This document shows positions 1 through 5,579 of a stretch of 15,371 bases of DNA, piece after piece. Under the pieces are notes generated by a model. The model was not told the DNA's origin. It was given only the letters and a program-made list of their open reading frames with translations, and did not search any database. The DNA lies in assembly GCA_934670175.1 (NCBI GenBank), contig CAKUOX010000057.1, positions 1 to 15,371 on the forward strand. The letters are read 5' to 3'. Position numbers and translations under genes: made by a program. This DNA comes from an uncultured Clostridia bacterium. Its GTDB lineage: Bacteria > Bacillota > Clostridia > Christensenellales > Aristaeellaceae. Position 1 is the first letter of the stretch, and the number at the start of each line of letters is the position of its first letter.

Positions 1-984
1 ACGCAGCAGCGCGGGATCCAACGATTCGGGACGGTTCGTCGCGGCCAGAATGACCACGCCCTTGCGGCCATCGAAGCCATCCATTTCGGTCAGCAGCTGG
101 TTGAGCGTCTGCTCACGCTCATCGTTGCCACCCATGCCGCCATTATCGCGCTTTTTACCGATGGTGTCGATTTCATCGATGAACACGATGCAGGGCGCCT
201 TTTCATTCGCCTGCTTGAACAGGTCGCGCACCTTCGCCGCGCCCATGCCCACGAACATTTCCACGAATTCCGAGCCAGAAATCGAGAAGAAGGGCACCTT
301 GGCCTCGCCCGCCACGGCCTTGGCCAGCAGGGTCTTGCCCGTGCCGGGAGGGCCCACCAGCAGAGCGCCCTTGGGCAGCTTCGCGCCGATCTTGCTGTAT
401 TTCTCAGGCTCGTGCAGGAAATCCACGATCTCGATCAGCGCGTCCTTGGCTTCGTCCTGTCCGGCGACGTCCGCAAAGGTCACGCCGGTCTGATCCTCGG
501 CCACGATCTTGGCGTTGGACTTGCCAAAGCTCATGAAATTGCCGGCCGCCGCGCCGCCCTGCTTCTGAAGCCGGCGCAGGATCAGCTGACCAATCGCGCT
601 GAAGATCGCGATGGGCAGCACCCAGGAAATGATGAAGTTCAGCAGCGGCGAATCCTGCGTGGGAATGGTCGCCTCGAAGGTCACATTCGCGTTTTCCAGC
701 CGCTCGCGCAGGCCGTCATCCGGAAATGTGCCGGTTTTATAGATGGCTTCCTTGCCGTCCTCATTCTTGGCGATGAATACGATCTGCTCGCTGTCCTGCT
801 CGAGCGCGACCTCCGTTACCTTGCCGGAATCCACCATTTTCAGGAAATCGCTGTATCCGACCTCCTTCACCTGGCGCTGCAGGAGCGTCGGAAACAGCAG
901 CGCGTTGAGCAGCATCAGCACGATCGCCGCTATGACGTAATAATAGACCAACGGTTTTTTGCTGGGCTTGTCAGAATTAATCAT
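1..984 (-). CDS. ftsH: ATP-dependent zinc metalloprotease FtsH, N-terminal part (cut by window edge)
   Basis: Membrane-anchored AAA+ protease that extracts and degrades membrane and regulatory proteins. The visible 328 residues begin with a short cytoplasmic tail and a hydrophobic segment at about 12-32. An extracytoplasmic domain follows (about 35-110), then a second membrane helix at about 114-135. The AAA domain carries Walker A GPPGTGKT at 211-218, Walker B VFIDEID at 267-273, the FVGMGAAKVRDLF pore and neighbouring region at 244-256, and the second region of homology NRPESLDPALLR at 317-328. The window ends there, so the HEXXH zinc site is not visible. An ATG at 990 directly abuts the GGAGGT ribosome site (991-996), whereas the ATG at 984 has a 6-nt spacer, so I chose 984. 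Family identity is very secure. The gene has its own promoter and is not obviously co-transcribed with the upstream small gene. Confidence 0.97.
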   Translation of the reverse strand, partial: MINSDKPSKKPLVYYYVIAAIVLMLLNALLFPTLLQRQVKEVGYSDFLKMVDSGKVTEVALEQDSEQIVFIAKNEDGKEAIYKTGTFPDDGLRERLENANVTFEATIPTQDSPLLNFIISWVLPIAIFSAIGQLILRRLQKQGGAAAGNFMSFGKSNAKIVAEDQTGVTFADVAGQDEAKDALIEIVDFLHEPEKYSKIGAKLPKGALLVGPPGTGKTLLAKAVAGEAKVPFFSISGSEFVEMFVGMGAAKVRDLFKQANEKAPCIVFIDEIDTIGKKRDNGGMGGNDEREQTLNQLLTEMDGFDGRKGVVILAATNRPESLDPALLR

Positions 985-1018
985 GGGCATACCTCCATTT
1001 CTGTGCCAGTACAGGCTA

Positions 1019-1027
1019 AGTATAGCA
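1019..1027 (-). promoter_or_regulatory. ftsH promoter, extended -10
   Basis: On the minus strand TATACT (1024-1019) is preceded by TGC, giving an extended -10 (TGnTATACT). The best -35 at 17 bp, TGGTAA, is weak. It lies about 35 nt upstream of the chosen ftsH start. No SOS or heat-shock operator was recognised. Confidence 0.6.
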
Positions 1028-1101
1028 AATCTCGATGAAAATTACCATGGTCAGTTGTTTAATTTTGTCTGAAAACAGGCTATCGAATAGAAATAACATG
1101 A

Positions 1102-1140
1102 GGAGCCGCGAAAAAGCAAATCGTGCTTTTTCACAGCTCC
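1102..1140 (-). terminator. 17-bp hairpin after the small membrane protein gene
   Basis: The arms 1102-1118 and 1124-1140 pair over 17 bp, with two G-U wobbles in the minus-strand RNA, around a 5-nt loop. The hairpin starts 7 nt after the stop codon of the gene at 1148-1423. A run of five U lies inside the 3' arm, but no U tract follows the stem, so it is not a textbook intrinsic terminator. It may act as a 3'-end stabilising hairpin instead. Confidence 0.6.
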
Positions 1141-1147
1141 CCCTGAT

Positions 1148-1423
1148 TCACATCGACGGCAGCGTCGCGCCGCGCAACATATCCGCCAGTGCGCTCAGCT
1201 GATCCGGCAGGAACAGGAACGCCGCGCAGGTCAGCGCTGCCAGCAGCAGCGTCACCAGCAGAAATGCAATGGCATAGGCGCGCTTAGCCTGCGTATTTGC
1301 CAGAATGATAAACAGTATCGCCGCAACGATATTCACGCCCGGCACGCACATCACGAGCAGCGTGCCCATCCAGTTCCACACGGAAACGCGGTTTTCGCCG
1401 CCCGTTTTTTTGCTCTCGCCCAT
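1148..1423 (-). CDS. Small two-helix membrane protein, function unknown
   Basis: A 91-residue protein with a polar, positively charged N-terminus of about 13 residues. Two hydrophobic segments follow at about 15-42 and 49-75, then a short amphipathic tail. The first helix contains a proline-glycine-asparagine turn (PGVNIV at about 28-33), a pattern I associate with conserved small membrane proteins of Clostridia; I cannot name a family. The open frame extends further upstream, but AAGGAGG about 11 nt ahead of the ATG at 1423 and the promoter at 1473-1502 support this start. It is monocistronic, between an amidohydrolase gene and ftsH. Its proximity to ftsH is suggestive at most. Confidence 0.75.
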   Translation of the reverse strand: MGESKKTGGENRVSVWNWMGTLLVMCVPGVNIVAAILFIILANTQAKRAYAIAFLLVTLLLAALTCAAFLFLPDQLSALADMLRGATLPSM

Positions 1424-1472
1424 TTGTGCAAGCGCCTCCTTCCGCCCTGCGGCGTCATGTATATACATCTTT

Positions 1473-1502
1473 ATTATACAGCAAATGCGCACGCACCGTC
1501 AA
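1473..1502 (-). promoter_or_regulatory. Promoter of the small membrane protein gene
   Basis: On the minus strand TTGACG (1502-1497) and TATAAT (1478-1473) are separated by 18 bp. This is close to the housekeeping consensus, and it lies about 50 nt upstream of the chosen start codon. Confidence 0.8.
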
Positions 1503-1551
1503 ACGATGCGCGCGCATTGTTGAAAAAAAGTCTATATGCGCTTATGGTCGA

Positions 1552-2346
1552 TCACGCAAGCTGCAGCAGCCGCGCGGCGTTATTCCAGAGAACGTCCTCA
1601 CGCTCAGCATCCGTCAGCGGCAGCTTCATGAAGCGCGCCAGTTCCTCTGCGGGGTCCCACATCGGGTAATCCGAGCCGTAGAGCACATTTTTCGCGCCGA
1701 ATCGATGAATGACCTCGGCGGCCTGCTCCGGCTGCCAGTGAAACAGCGATGAGGACAGATCCACCGTCAGCCCGTGTCCCGGCAGCTGCGCCGCGGCGCT
1801 CTCCCATTCCATCCAGCCGCCGAAATGCGCGCAGATCATGTTCAGCTCGGGCAGCTTCTCATGCAGGCTCAGAATGCGATGCGGGCCGTCGAAATCGTAG
1901 CGGCTGTCGCCGCAATGGATCAGCAGCGGCAGGCCGCTTTCGGCAATGGCGCGCAGCATGGGCATCGCGCGCTCGCCGTCCAGCGTATACTGCTGCATGT
2001 CGGGGTGAATCTTCAGTCCCCTGAAGCCCTGGCGCACGATCTTGTCCATCGCCGCATCCATATCCGGCATGTCGGGATGGATCGCCGCAAAGGGCACGAT
2101 ACGCTCCGGCACCTTGCGCGCTGCGGCCAGAATAAATTCGTTGATGCTGTCCACGCTGTGCGGCGTCGTCGCCACGGAATGCGCCGCGAAGCGCTGAATA
2201 CCTGCCTCGTCCATCTTCGCGAGACATTCCTCCAGCGTACCGTCGCCGCGCACGGGCGCGCCGAAATAAAAATTGCTGATGCTCTCCGAGGCGCGCTTTG
2301 CGATCTTTTCCGGATAAATGTGGATATGAATATCGAATACTTTCAT
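1552..2346 (-). CDS. Metal-dependent hydrolase or decarboxylase of the Amidohydro_2 family
   Basis: A 264-residue TIM-barrel enzyme of the amidohydrolase superfamily. The metal-site signature is laid out in order: HIH at residues 7-9 on strand 1, KIHPD at 112-116, HCGD at 144-147, AHFGG at 173-177 and GSDYP at 224-228, where D226 is the expected catalytic aspartate. This order and the short length match the Amidohydro_2 group, which includes ACMSD-type and resorcylate-type decarboxylases and lactone hydrolases. The substrate cannot be read from the sequence. The start at 2346 is preceded by a G-rich ribosome site (GGGGGGAC) and an extended -10 promoter. The gene stands alone and is transcribed divergently from queT. 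The superfamily is certain; the activity is not. Confidence 0.9.
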   Translation of the reverse strand: MKVFDIHIHIYPEKIAKRASESISNFYFGAPVRGDGTLEECLAKMDEAGIQRFAAHSVATTPHSVDSINEFILAAARKVPERIVPFAAIHPDMPDMDAAMDKIVRQGFRGLKIHPDMQQYTLDGERAMPMLRAIAESGLPLLIHCGDSRYDFDGPHRILSLHEKLPELNMICAHFGGWMEWESAAAQLPGHGLTVDLSSSLFHWQPEQAAEVIHRFGAKNVLYGSDYPMWDPAEELARFMKLPLTDAEREDVLWNNAARLLQLA

Positions 2347-2378
2347 GACCGTCCCCCCATTGCGCCGTTGATTGGCTC

Positions 2379-2387
2379 ATTATAGCA
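2379..2387 (-). promoter_or_regulatory. Amidohydrolase promoter, extended -10
   Basis: On the minus strand TATAAT (2384-2379) is preceded by TGC (2387-2385), giving TGnTATAAT. No good -35 is visible at 17 bp. It lies about 33 nt ahead of the start codon. Confidence 0.65.
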
Positions 2388-2463
2388 GGCATTTATTGAT
2401 TTTTCGCGTATTCGCGGCACTTTTTGTCATTCAAAACCGCGCTCCTATTTTACACAAACGCGC

Positions 2464-2490
2464 TTGTTTATCGGATCGGACGGATATAAA
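2464..2490 (+). promoter_or_regulatory. Possible queT promoter
   Basis: TTGTTT (2464-2469) and TATAAA (2485-2490) are separated by only 15 bp, so the match is modest. If used, the queT transcript would carry a leader of about 320 nt. It would be divergent from the amidohydrolase promoter. Confidence 0.35.
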
Positions 2491-2539
2491 ATCAACAGCA
2501 CAACCGCATATGAGACAGTTCGCAGCCCTCCTGTCTGAT

Positions 2540-2605
2540 GGAAGCATTTTTGCGCTTCCCAAAAAAACAAAACCAGGTTCAGCGCCCCGCGCGTCGGGCG
2601 CTTTT
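2540..2605 (+). promoter_or_regulatory. Hairpin with A-rich tail followed by a terminator-like stem (first part of queT leader)
   Basis: GGAAGC (2540-2545) pairs with GCTTCC (2554-2559) around the U-rich loop ATTTTTGC, and an A-rich single-stranded stretch (2561-2572) follows. Next, AGCGCCC (2581-2587) pairs with GGGCGCT (2596-2602) and runs into four T residues. A small hairpin plus A-rich tail plus terminator is the general plan of preQ1-I riboswitches. The U-rich loop could pair with the A tail. The conserved preQ1-I nucleotides are not clearly present, so this is only a candidate. Confidence 0.35.
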
Positions 2606-2609
2606 GAGA

Positions 2610-2638
2610 GAGGGAGTCTGTGCATATGCACCGGCTCC
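2610..2638 (+). other. Hairpin in queT leader
   Basis: GGGAG and CTCCC close a stem that continues, after a short imperfect part, into the palindrome GTGCATATGCAC. The 3' arm could alternatively pair with AGGGA near 2654-2658, so two exclusive folds are possible in this part of the leader. No protein-coding content was recognised here. Confidence 0.4.
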
Positions 2639-2723
2639 CTTCCTTCATCATGGAGGGACTGCGCATGCCTCCTCGGGTTTGAGGATCCGCAAAAGCCGTC
2701 TTTTGCAGATCGGCGGCTCTAAC

Positions 2724-2792
2724 GCCCAAAGCGGTGCAGCGCTCCGCAGGGCTGAAATCGCCTTCAAAGAGAGACGCCGGCGATCCTTTTTT
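2724..2792 (+). promoter_or_regulatory. Two-part stem plus terminator-like hairpin just before queT
   Basis: GCCC (2724-2727) and GCGG (2731-2734) pair with GGGC (2749-2752) and CCGC (2744-2747), with an AAA bulge on one side and a single A on the other. Immediately after, ATCGCC (2757-2762) pairs with GGCGAT (2779-2784), and CC plus six T residues (2787-2792) follow. The queT ribosome site lies only a few bases further on. This is what a transcription-attenuating riboswitch expression platform looks like. The aptamer class is unassigned. Confidence 0.5.
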
Positions 2793-2814
2793 ACGAAAGG
2801 AAGGTAATTCCCCC

Positions 2815-3321
2815 ATGAAATCCATGAAACCAACCACCCGTATCCTTACCCGCAGCGCGCTGATCGCGGCGCTGTACCTGCTGCTCAACCTCGTGTTCGA
2901 GGCCATCAGCTTCGGTGCCGTGCAGTTTCGCATCGCCGAGGCGTTCACACTGCTGCCCGTACTGATGCCCGAGGCCGTGGCGGGGCTGGCCATCGGCTGC
3001 CTGCTGGGCAACCTGCTGGGCGGCGCGGTATGGTTCGACGTGGTATTCGGCACGCTGGCCACGCTGCTGGCCGGACTGGCGACGCGCCGCCTGCGCAGCA
3101 AGCCCGCACTGGCCGCGGCCATGCCGGTGCTGTTCAATGGCATAATCGTAGGCCCTGTGGTCTATCTGGCCTATGTAAGGGCGCCGGGCGCGCCGGTACA
3201 GGTCGGGCTGCTGCTTTCCACGATGTTCACAGTGGCGTTGGGCGAAGCGGTCGTGTGCTATGTGCTGGGGCTGCCGCTGCTCCGGCTGATGCGTCGTCTG
3301 CCGTCCGAGCTGCTGAAGTAA
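2815..3321 (+). CDS. queT: QueT-family queuosine precursor ECF transporter S component
   Basis: A 168-residue, very hydrophobic protein with about five to six membrane helices. It carries the family blocks ISFGAVQFRIAEAFTLLP (31-48) and FDVVFGTLATLLAG (74-87), which I recognise as typical of QueT. These S components bind queuine or preQ1-type bases and use the shared EcfA/A'/T energising module, which is not encoded here, so it is presumably a group II ECF system. Uptake feeds tRNA queuosine modification; no tgt or queA gene is nearby. The ATG at 2815 has GGAAGG 10 nt upstream; the next in-frame Met three codons on is too far from it. Regulation by a leader RNA is likely, because the family is commonly under preQ1 riboswitches and a terminator-like hairpin precedes the ribosome site. 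Confidence 0.9.
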   Translation: MKSMKPTTRILTRSALIAALYLLLNLVFEAISFGAVQFRIAEAFTLLPVLMPEAVAGLAIGCLLGNLLGGAVWFDVVFGTLATLLAGLATRRLRSKPALAAAMPVLFNGIIVGPVVYLAYVRAPGAPVQVGLLLSTMFTVALGEAVVCYVLGLPLLRLMRRLPSELLK

Positions 3322-3354
3322 CGCGCTGCAACGAATAATTAACGCGGGCGGGGC

Positions 3355-3382
3355 TTGCATTTTTTCGCATTTGTGGTATGCT
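3355..3382 (+). promoter_or_regulatory. Promoter of the aroF-tyrA operon
   Basis: TTGCAT (3355-3360) and TATGCT (3377-3382) lie 16 bp apart, and TGG precedes the -10 to give an extended -10. Transcription should start near 3389, just at the 5' hairpin of the leader. Confidence 0.7.
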
Positions 3383-3390
3383 ATCAGCGA

Positions 3391-3458
3391 AAGAACCGTC
3401 AATGTGCTTATCGGGCGTTCGACAGCTCGGAAGCTCCGTTTTTTGCCGGTTCTTGCAC
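3391..3458 (+). other. 5'-terminal hairpin or possible pseudoknot of the aroF leader RNA
   Basis: AAGAACCG (3391-3398) pairs perfectly with CGGTTCTT (3447-3454). Inside, CGGGC (3412-3416) can pair with GCTCG (3425-3429). GTGC in the loop (3404-3407) can also pair with GCAC (3455-3458) directly after the closing stem, making an H-type pseudoknot. The fold starts within two or three bases of the inferred transcription start. Its role is unknown: RNA 5'-end protection or a second regulatory input are both possible. Confidence 0.45.
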
Positions 3459-3486
3459 TTCAATGAAGGAAAGAGGAACGTATCTC

Positions 3487-3576
3487 ATGCGCAGCGTTTC
3501 GTTTGCAGTTGAATACGGCTATTATTACCTCATCAGCAAGTATGTTGATCGGGGTTTTAGCTGCATGCAAAAGTAA
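3487..3576 (+). CDS. Tyr-rich attenuator leader peptide of the aroF operon
   Basis: A 29-codon reading frame with five Tyr codons: residue 10, a run at 12-14 (context EYGYYYL), and residue 19. There are also two Phe codons and no Trp. AGAGG lies about 10 nt before the ATG. An in-frame ATG at 3463 sits upstream of that site and is unlikely to be used. The peptide is followed 22 nt later by a perfect attenuator hairpin and then by aroF. This is the arrangement of amino-acid biosynthesis leader peptides (compare pheA or trp leaders), here reading tyrosyl-tRNA supply. Codons 25-28 (3559-3570) contain a segment able to pair with the 5' arm of the terminator. The peptide itself probably has no function beyond being translated. 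Confidence 0.85.
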   Translation: MRSVSFAVEYGYYYLISKYVDRGFSCMQK

Positions 3577-3611
3577 GCGCGCACAGGCGAGATTCGTAGG
3601 GATGCTGCAGT
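3560..3611 (+). promoter_or_regulatory. Predicted antiterminator pairing
   Basis: GCTGCATGCA (3560-3569) can pair with TGCTGCAGT (3603-3611): nine pairs including one G-U, with a single bulged U at 3566. The second strand lies inside the terminator 5' arm (3599-3612), so the two structures exclude each other. The first strand lies in leader codons 25-28, where a ribosome finishing the peptide would cover it. A ribosome stalled at the Tyr codons (3514-3528 or 3541-3543) would leave it free. Confidence 0.65.
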
Positions 3612-3639
3612 GAAAAACGCATTGCGGCATCCCTTTTTT
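3599..3639 (+). terminator. Attenuator terminator upstream of aroF
   Basis: The arms 3599-3612 and 3620-3633 form an uninterrupted 14-bp stem, with two G-U pairs, around the loop AAAAACG. Six T residues follow directly (3634-3639). It lies between the leader peptide stop codon and the aroF ribosome site, so it must act as a conditional terminator within the operon leader. Confidence 0.92.
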
Positions 3640-3668
3640 ATTCTGCTGACACAGGGAGGAAACAAACC

Positions 3669-4676
3669 ATGGTCATCATTCTTAAAGACAAAGCCGATGA
3701 AAAACAGGTGCAGCAGCTGACCAGCTGGCTCAAGAGCATGGATCTGGACATTCACGTCTCCAAGGGCAGCCGCCACACCCTGCTGGGGCTGGTGGGCGAT
3801 ACCTCGAACGTGGACATCGACCTGCTGAAATCGCTGGACGTGGTGGACACCGTAAAGCGCATACAGGAGCCCTACAAGAACGCCAACCGCAAGTTTCACG
3901 AGGATGATACCATTGTGGACGTCGGCGGCGTGAAGATCGGCGGCGGCAATTTCCAGATCATCGCGGGCCCCTGTTCGGTGGAATCCCGCGAACAAATCAT
4001 CGCCGTGGCGAAGGCCGTGAAGGCCTCCGGCGCGACGCTGCTGCGCGGCGGCGCGTTCAAGCCGCGCACCTCGCCCTATGCCTTCCAGGGACTGCACGCC
4101 GAAGGCATCGAGCTTTTGAAGGAAGCGCGGCGCGTAACGGGGCTGCCGATCGTGACCGAAATCATGGACGGCTCGCACCTGCCGCTGTTTGAGGATGTGG
4201 ACGTGATCCAGGTGGGCGCGCGCAACATGCAAAATTTCGAGCTGCTCAAGGAGCTCGGCACGCTGAAAAAGCCCATTCTGCTCAAGCGCGGCCTGGCAAG
4301 CACGCTTCAGGAGCTGCTGATGAGCGCGGAATACATTCTGGCGGGCGGCAATCCGAACGTCATACTGTGCGAGCGCGGCATTCGCACCTTTGAGACCGCC
4401 ACGCGCAACACGGTGGATATTTCCGCCGTGCCGGTGCTGCGCCAGCTGACGCACCTGCCGGTCATCGTCGATCCTAGCCACGGCACGGGCTCCGCCGCGC
4501 TGGTGAAGCCCATGGCGTTTGCAGCCACGGCGGCGGGCGCGGATGGCCTGATGATCGAGGTGCACAACGACCCGCAGCACGCGCTGTGCGACGGCGCGCA
4601 GTCGCTCACGCCGGAGGCCTTCGATGAGGTCGCGCGCGGCGTGCGCAGCATATTGCCCTTTGCGGCTCGAAACTGA
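3669..4676 (+). CDS. aroF: 3-deoxy-7-phosphoheptulonate (DAHP) synthase, type I-beta
   Basis: Catalyses the first step of the shikimate pathway, condensing phosphoenolpyruvate with erythrose 4-phosphate. At 335 residues it matches the long bacterial I-beta form. Residues 1 to about 70 form a ferredoxin-like regulatory domain, which in the Thermotoga maritima type binds Tyr or Phe for feedback inhibition. The TIM-barrel domain follows. Visible active-site elements are AGPCSVES (99-106) with metal ligand C102, RGGAFKPRTSPYAFQG (126-141), KRG (206-208), DPSHGTG (268-274) with H271, E297 in MIEVH, and D308. GGAGG lies 9 nt before the ATG. The gene sits behind a tyrosine-coded attenuator, so both enzyme and transcript appear to be controlled by tyrosine. 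tyrA follows after 25 nt. Confidence 0.97.
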   Translation: MVIILKDKADEKQVQQLTSWLKSMDLDIHVSKGSRHTLLGLVGDTSNVDIDLLKSLDVVDTVKRIQEPYKNANRKFHEDDTIVDVGGVKIGGGNFQIIAGPCSVESREQIIAVAKAVKASGATLLRGGAFKPRTSPYAFQGLHAEGIELLKEARRVTGLPIVTEIMDGSHLPLFEDVDVIQVGARNMQNFELLKELGTLKKPILLKRGLASTLQELLMSAEYILAGGNPNVILCERGIRTFETATRNTVDISAVPVLRQLTHLPVIVDPSHGTGSAALVKPMAFAATAAGADGLMIEVHNDPQHALCDGAQSLTPEAFDEVARGVRSILPFAARN

Positions 4677-4701
4677 AACGATGTAGGGAGGGAAAACGCA
4701 T

Positions 4702-5535
4702 ATGACCATCGGCATTGTCGGGCTTGGATTGATCGGCGGCTCCATGGCGCGCACCATCAAGCTCAATACCAGCCACAGGGTGCTCGGCGCGGATCTGAAG
4801 GAAGGCGAACTGATGAAGGCAGAGCTTGTGGGCGCGATCGACGGCCGCCTGAACGACGCAAACCTGCCGGAATGCGACGTGGTGATCGTGGCGCTGTACC
4901 CCGGTGCGATCGTCGATTACATTCGCACGCATGCGCATCTCTTTGCCGAGGGCGCGCGCGTGTTCGACTGCGGCGGCGTGAAGGGCGTGATCTGCAGCGA
5001 GCTGCGCGATCTGACGCAAAACGCGAAGTGGCGCTTCATGGGCGGACATCCGATGGCCGGACGCGAGTTTTCCGGCTTCAGGTATTCGCGCGACGACCTG
5101 TTCGAAACCGCGTCCATGATTTTAACGCCCGCGCCCGAAACGCCGCCGGAAGAGCGCATGTGGGCAAAGAATTTCTTCCTGTCCATCGGCTTTCTCCATG
5201 TGCGCTTCGCTACGCCCGAGGTGCACGATGAGATCATCGCCTACACCTCGCAGCTGGCGCACATCGTGTCCAGCGCCTATGCGCGCAGCGACCTGGCGCA
5301 GAAGCATCGCGGCTTTTCCGCGGGCAGCTTCATGGATATGACGCGCGTGGCGCGGCTGAACGAGGGCATGTGGACGGAGCTGTTCATGGACAATCGCGCG
5401 CCGCTGCTCGCAGAGCTTCAGGGACTGATCGACCGGCTCAGCCAATATCGCGACTGCCTGGCCGAGGGCGACGCGGACGGCCTGAAGGCGCTGCTGAGAA
5501 TCGGTCGAGAGGCCAAGGAAAGCCTGGACGAATAA
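4702..5535 (+). CDS. tyrA: Prephenate dehydrogenase
   Basis: Oxidatively decarboxylates prephenate to 4-hydroxyphenylpyruvate, the tyrosine branch of aromatic biosynthesis. The 277 residues comprise an N-terminal Rossmann domain with GLGLIGGS (7-14) and an acidic residue closing strand 2 (D31, suggesting NAD preference). A conserved GGVKG (91-95) follows, then GGHPMAG (114-120) with catalytic H116. The helical dimerisation domain carries TSQLAHIVSSAY (182-193). There is no C-terminal ACT domain and no fused chorismate mutase, so feedback sensing probably falls to AroF and the attenuator. GGGAGGG precedes the ATG by 9 nt. The stop codon overlaps a possible start of the next gene (TAATG), suggesting translational coupling. 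Confidence 0.95.
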   Translation: MTIGIVGLGLIGGSMARTIKLNTSHRVLGADLKEGELMKAELVGAIDGRLNDANLPECDVVIVALYPGAIVDYIRTHAHLFAEGARVFDCGGVKGVICSELRDLTQNAKWRFMGGHPMAGREFSGFRYSRDDLFETASMILTPAPETPPEERMWAKNFFLSIGFLHVRFATPEVHDEIIAYTSQLAHIVSSAYARSDLAQKHRGFSAGSFMDMTRVARLNEGMWTELFMDNRAPLLAELQGLIDRLSQYRDCLAEGDADGLKALLRIGREAKESLDE

Positions 5536-5579
5536 TGCGGAGCACACAGATGAACGACGAATTGGAAGGGTTGAACGAA

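Noticed and set aside
50..1038. Plus-strand open frames over the ftsH region
   Set aside because: They are antisense to FtsH, whose AAA motifs are unmistakable on the minus strand. Their translations show only low-complexity composition from the GC-rich complement.
1774..2385. Long plus-strand frame opposite the amidohydrolase
   Set aside because: It has no ribosome site or family motif. It mirrors codon bias of the real gene on the minus strand.
2445..3143. Minus-strand frame of 232 residues across the queT leader
   Set aside because: It runs antisense through queT and through terminator-like hairpins, and has no recognisable domain.
3355..3486. N-terminal extension of the leader peptide frame to 73 codons
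   Set aside because: The extension would start inside the promoter. AGAGG before the ATG at 3487 explains translation of the short peptide only.
3322..3668. T-box riboswitch upstream of aroF
   Set aside because: I found no T-box bulge (TGGNACCGCG-like) sequence, and the Tyr-rich leader peptide gives a better explanation.
3525..4766. Minus-strand frame of 413 residues opposite aroF
   Set aside because: It is a shadow of the DAHP synthase gene; the plus-strand product has all catalytic residues.
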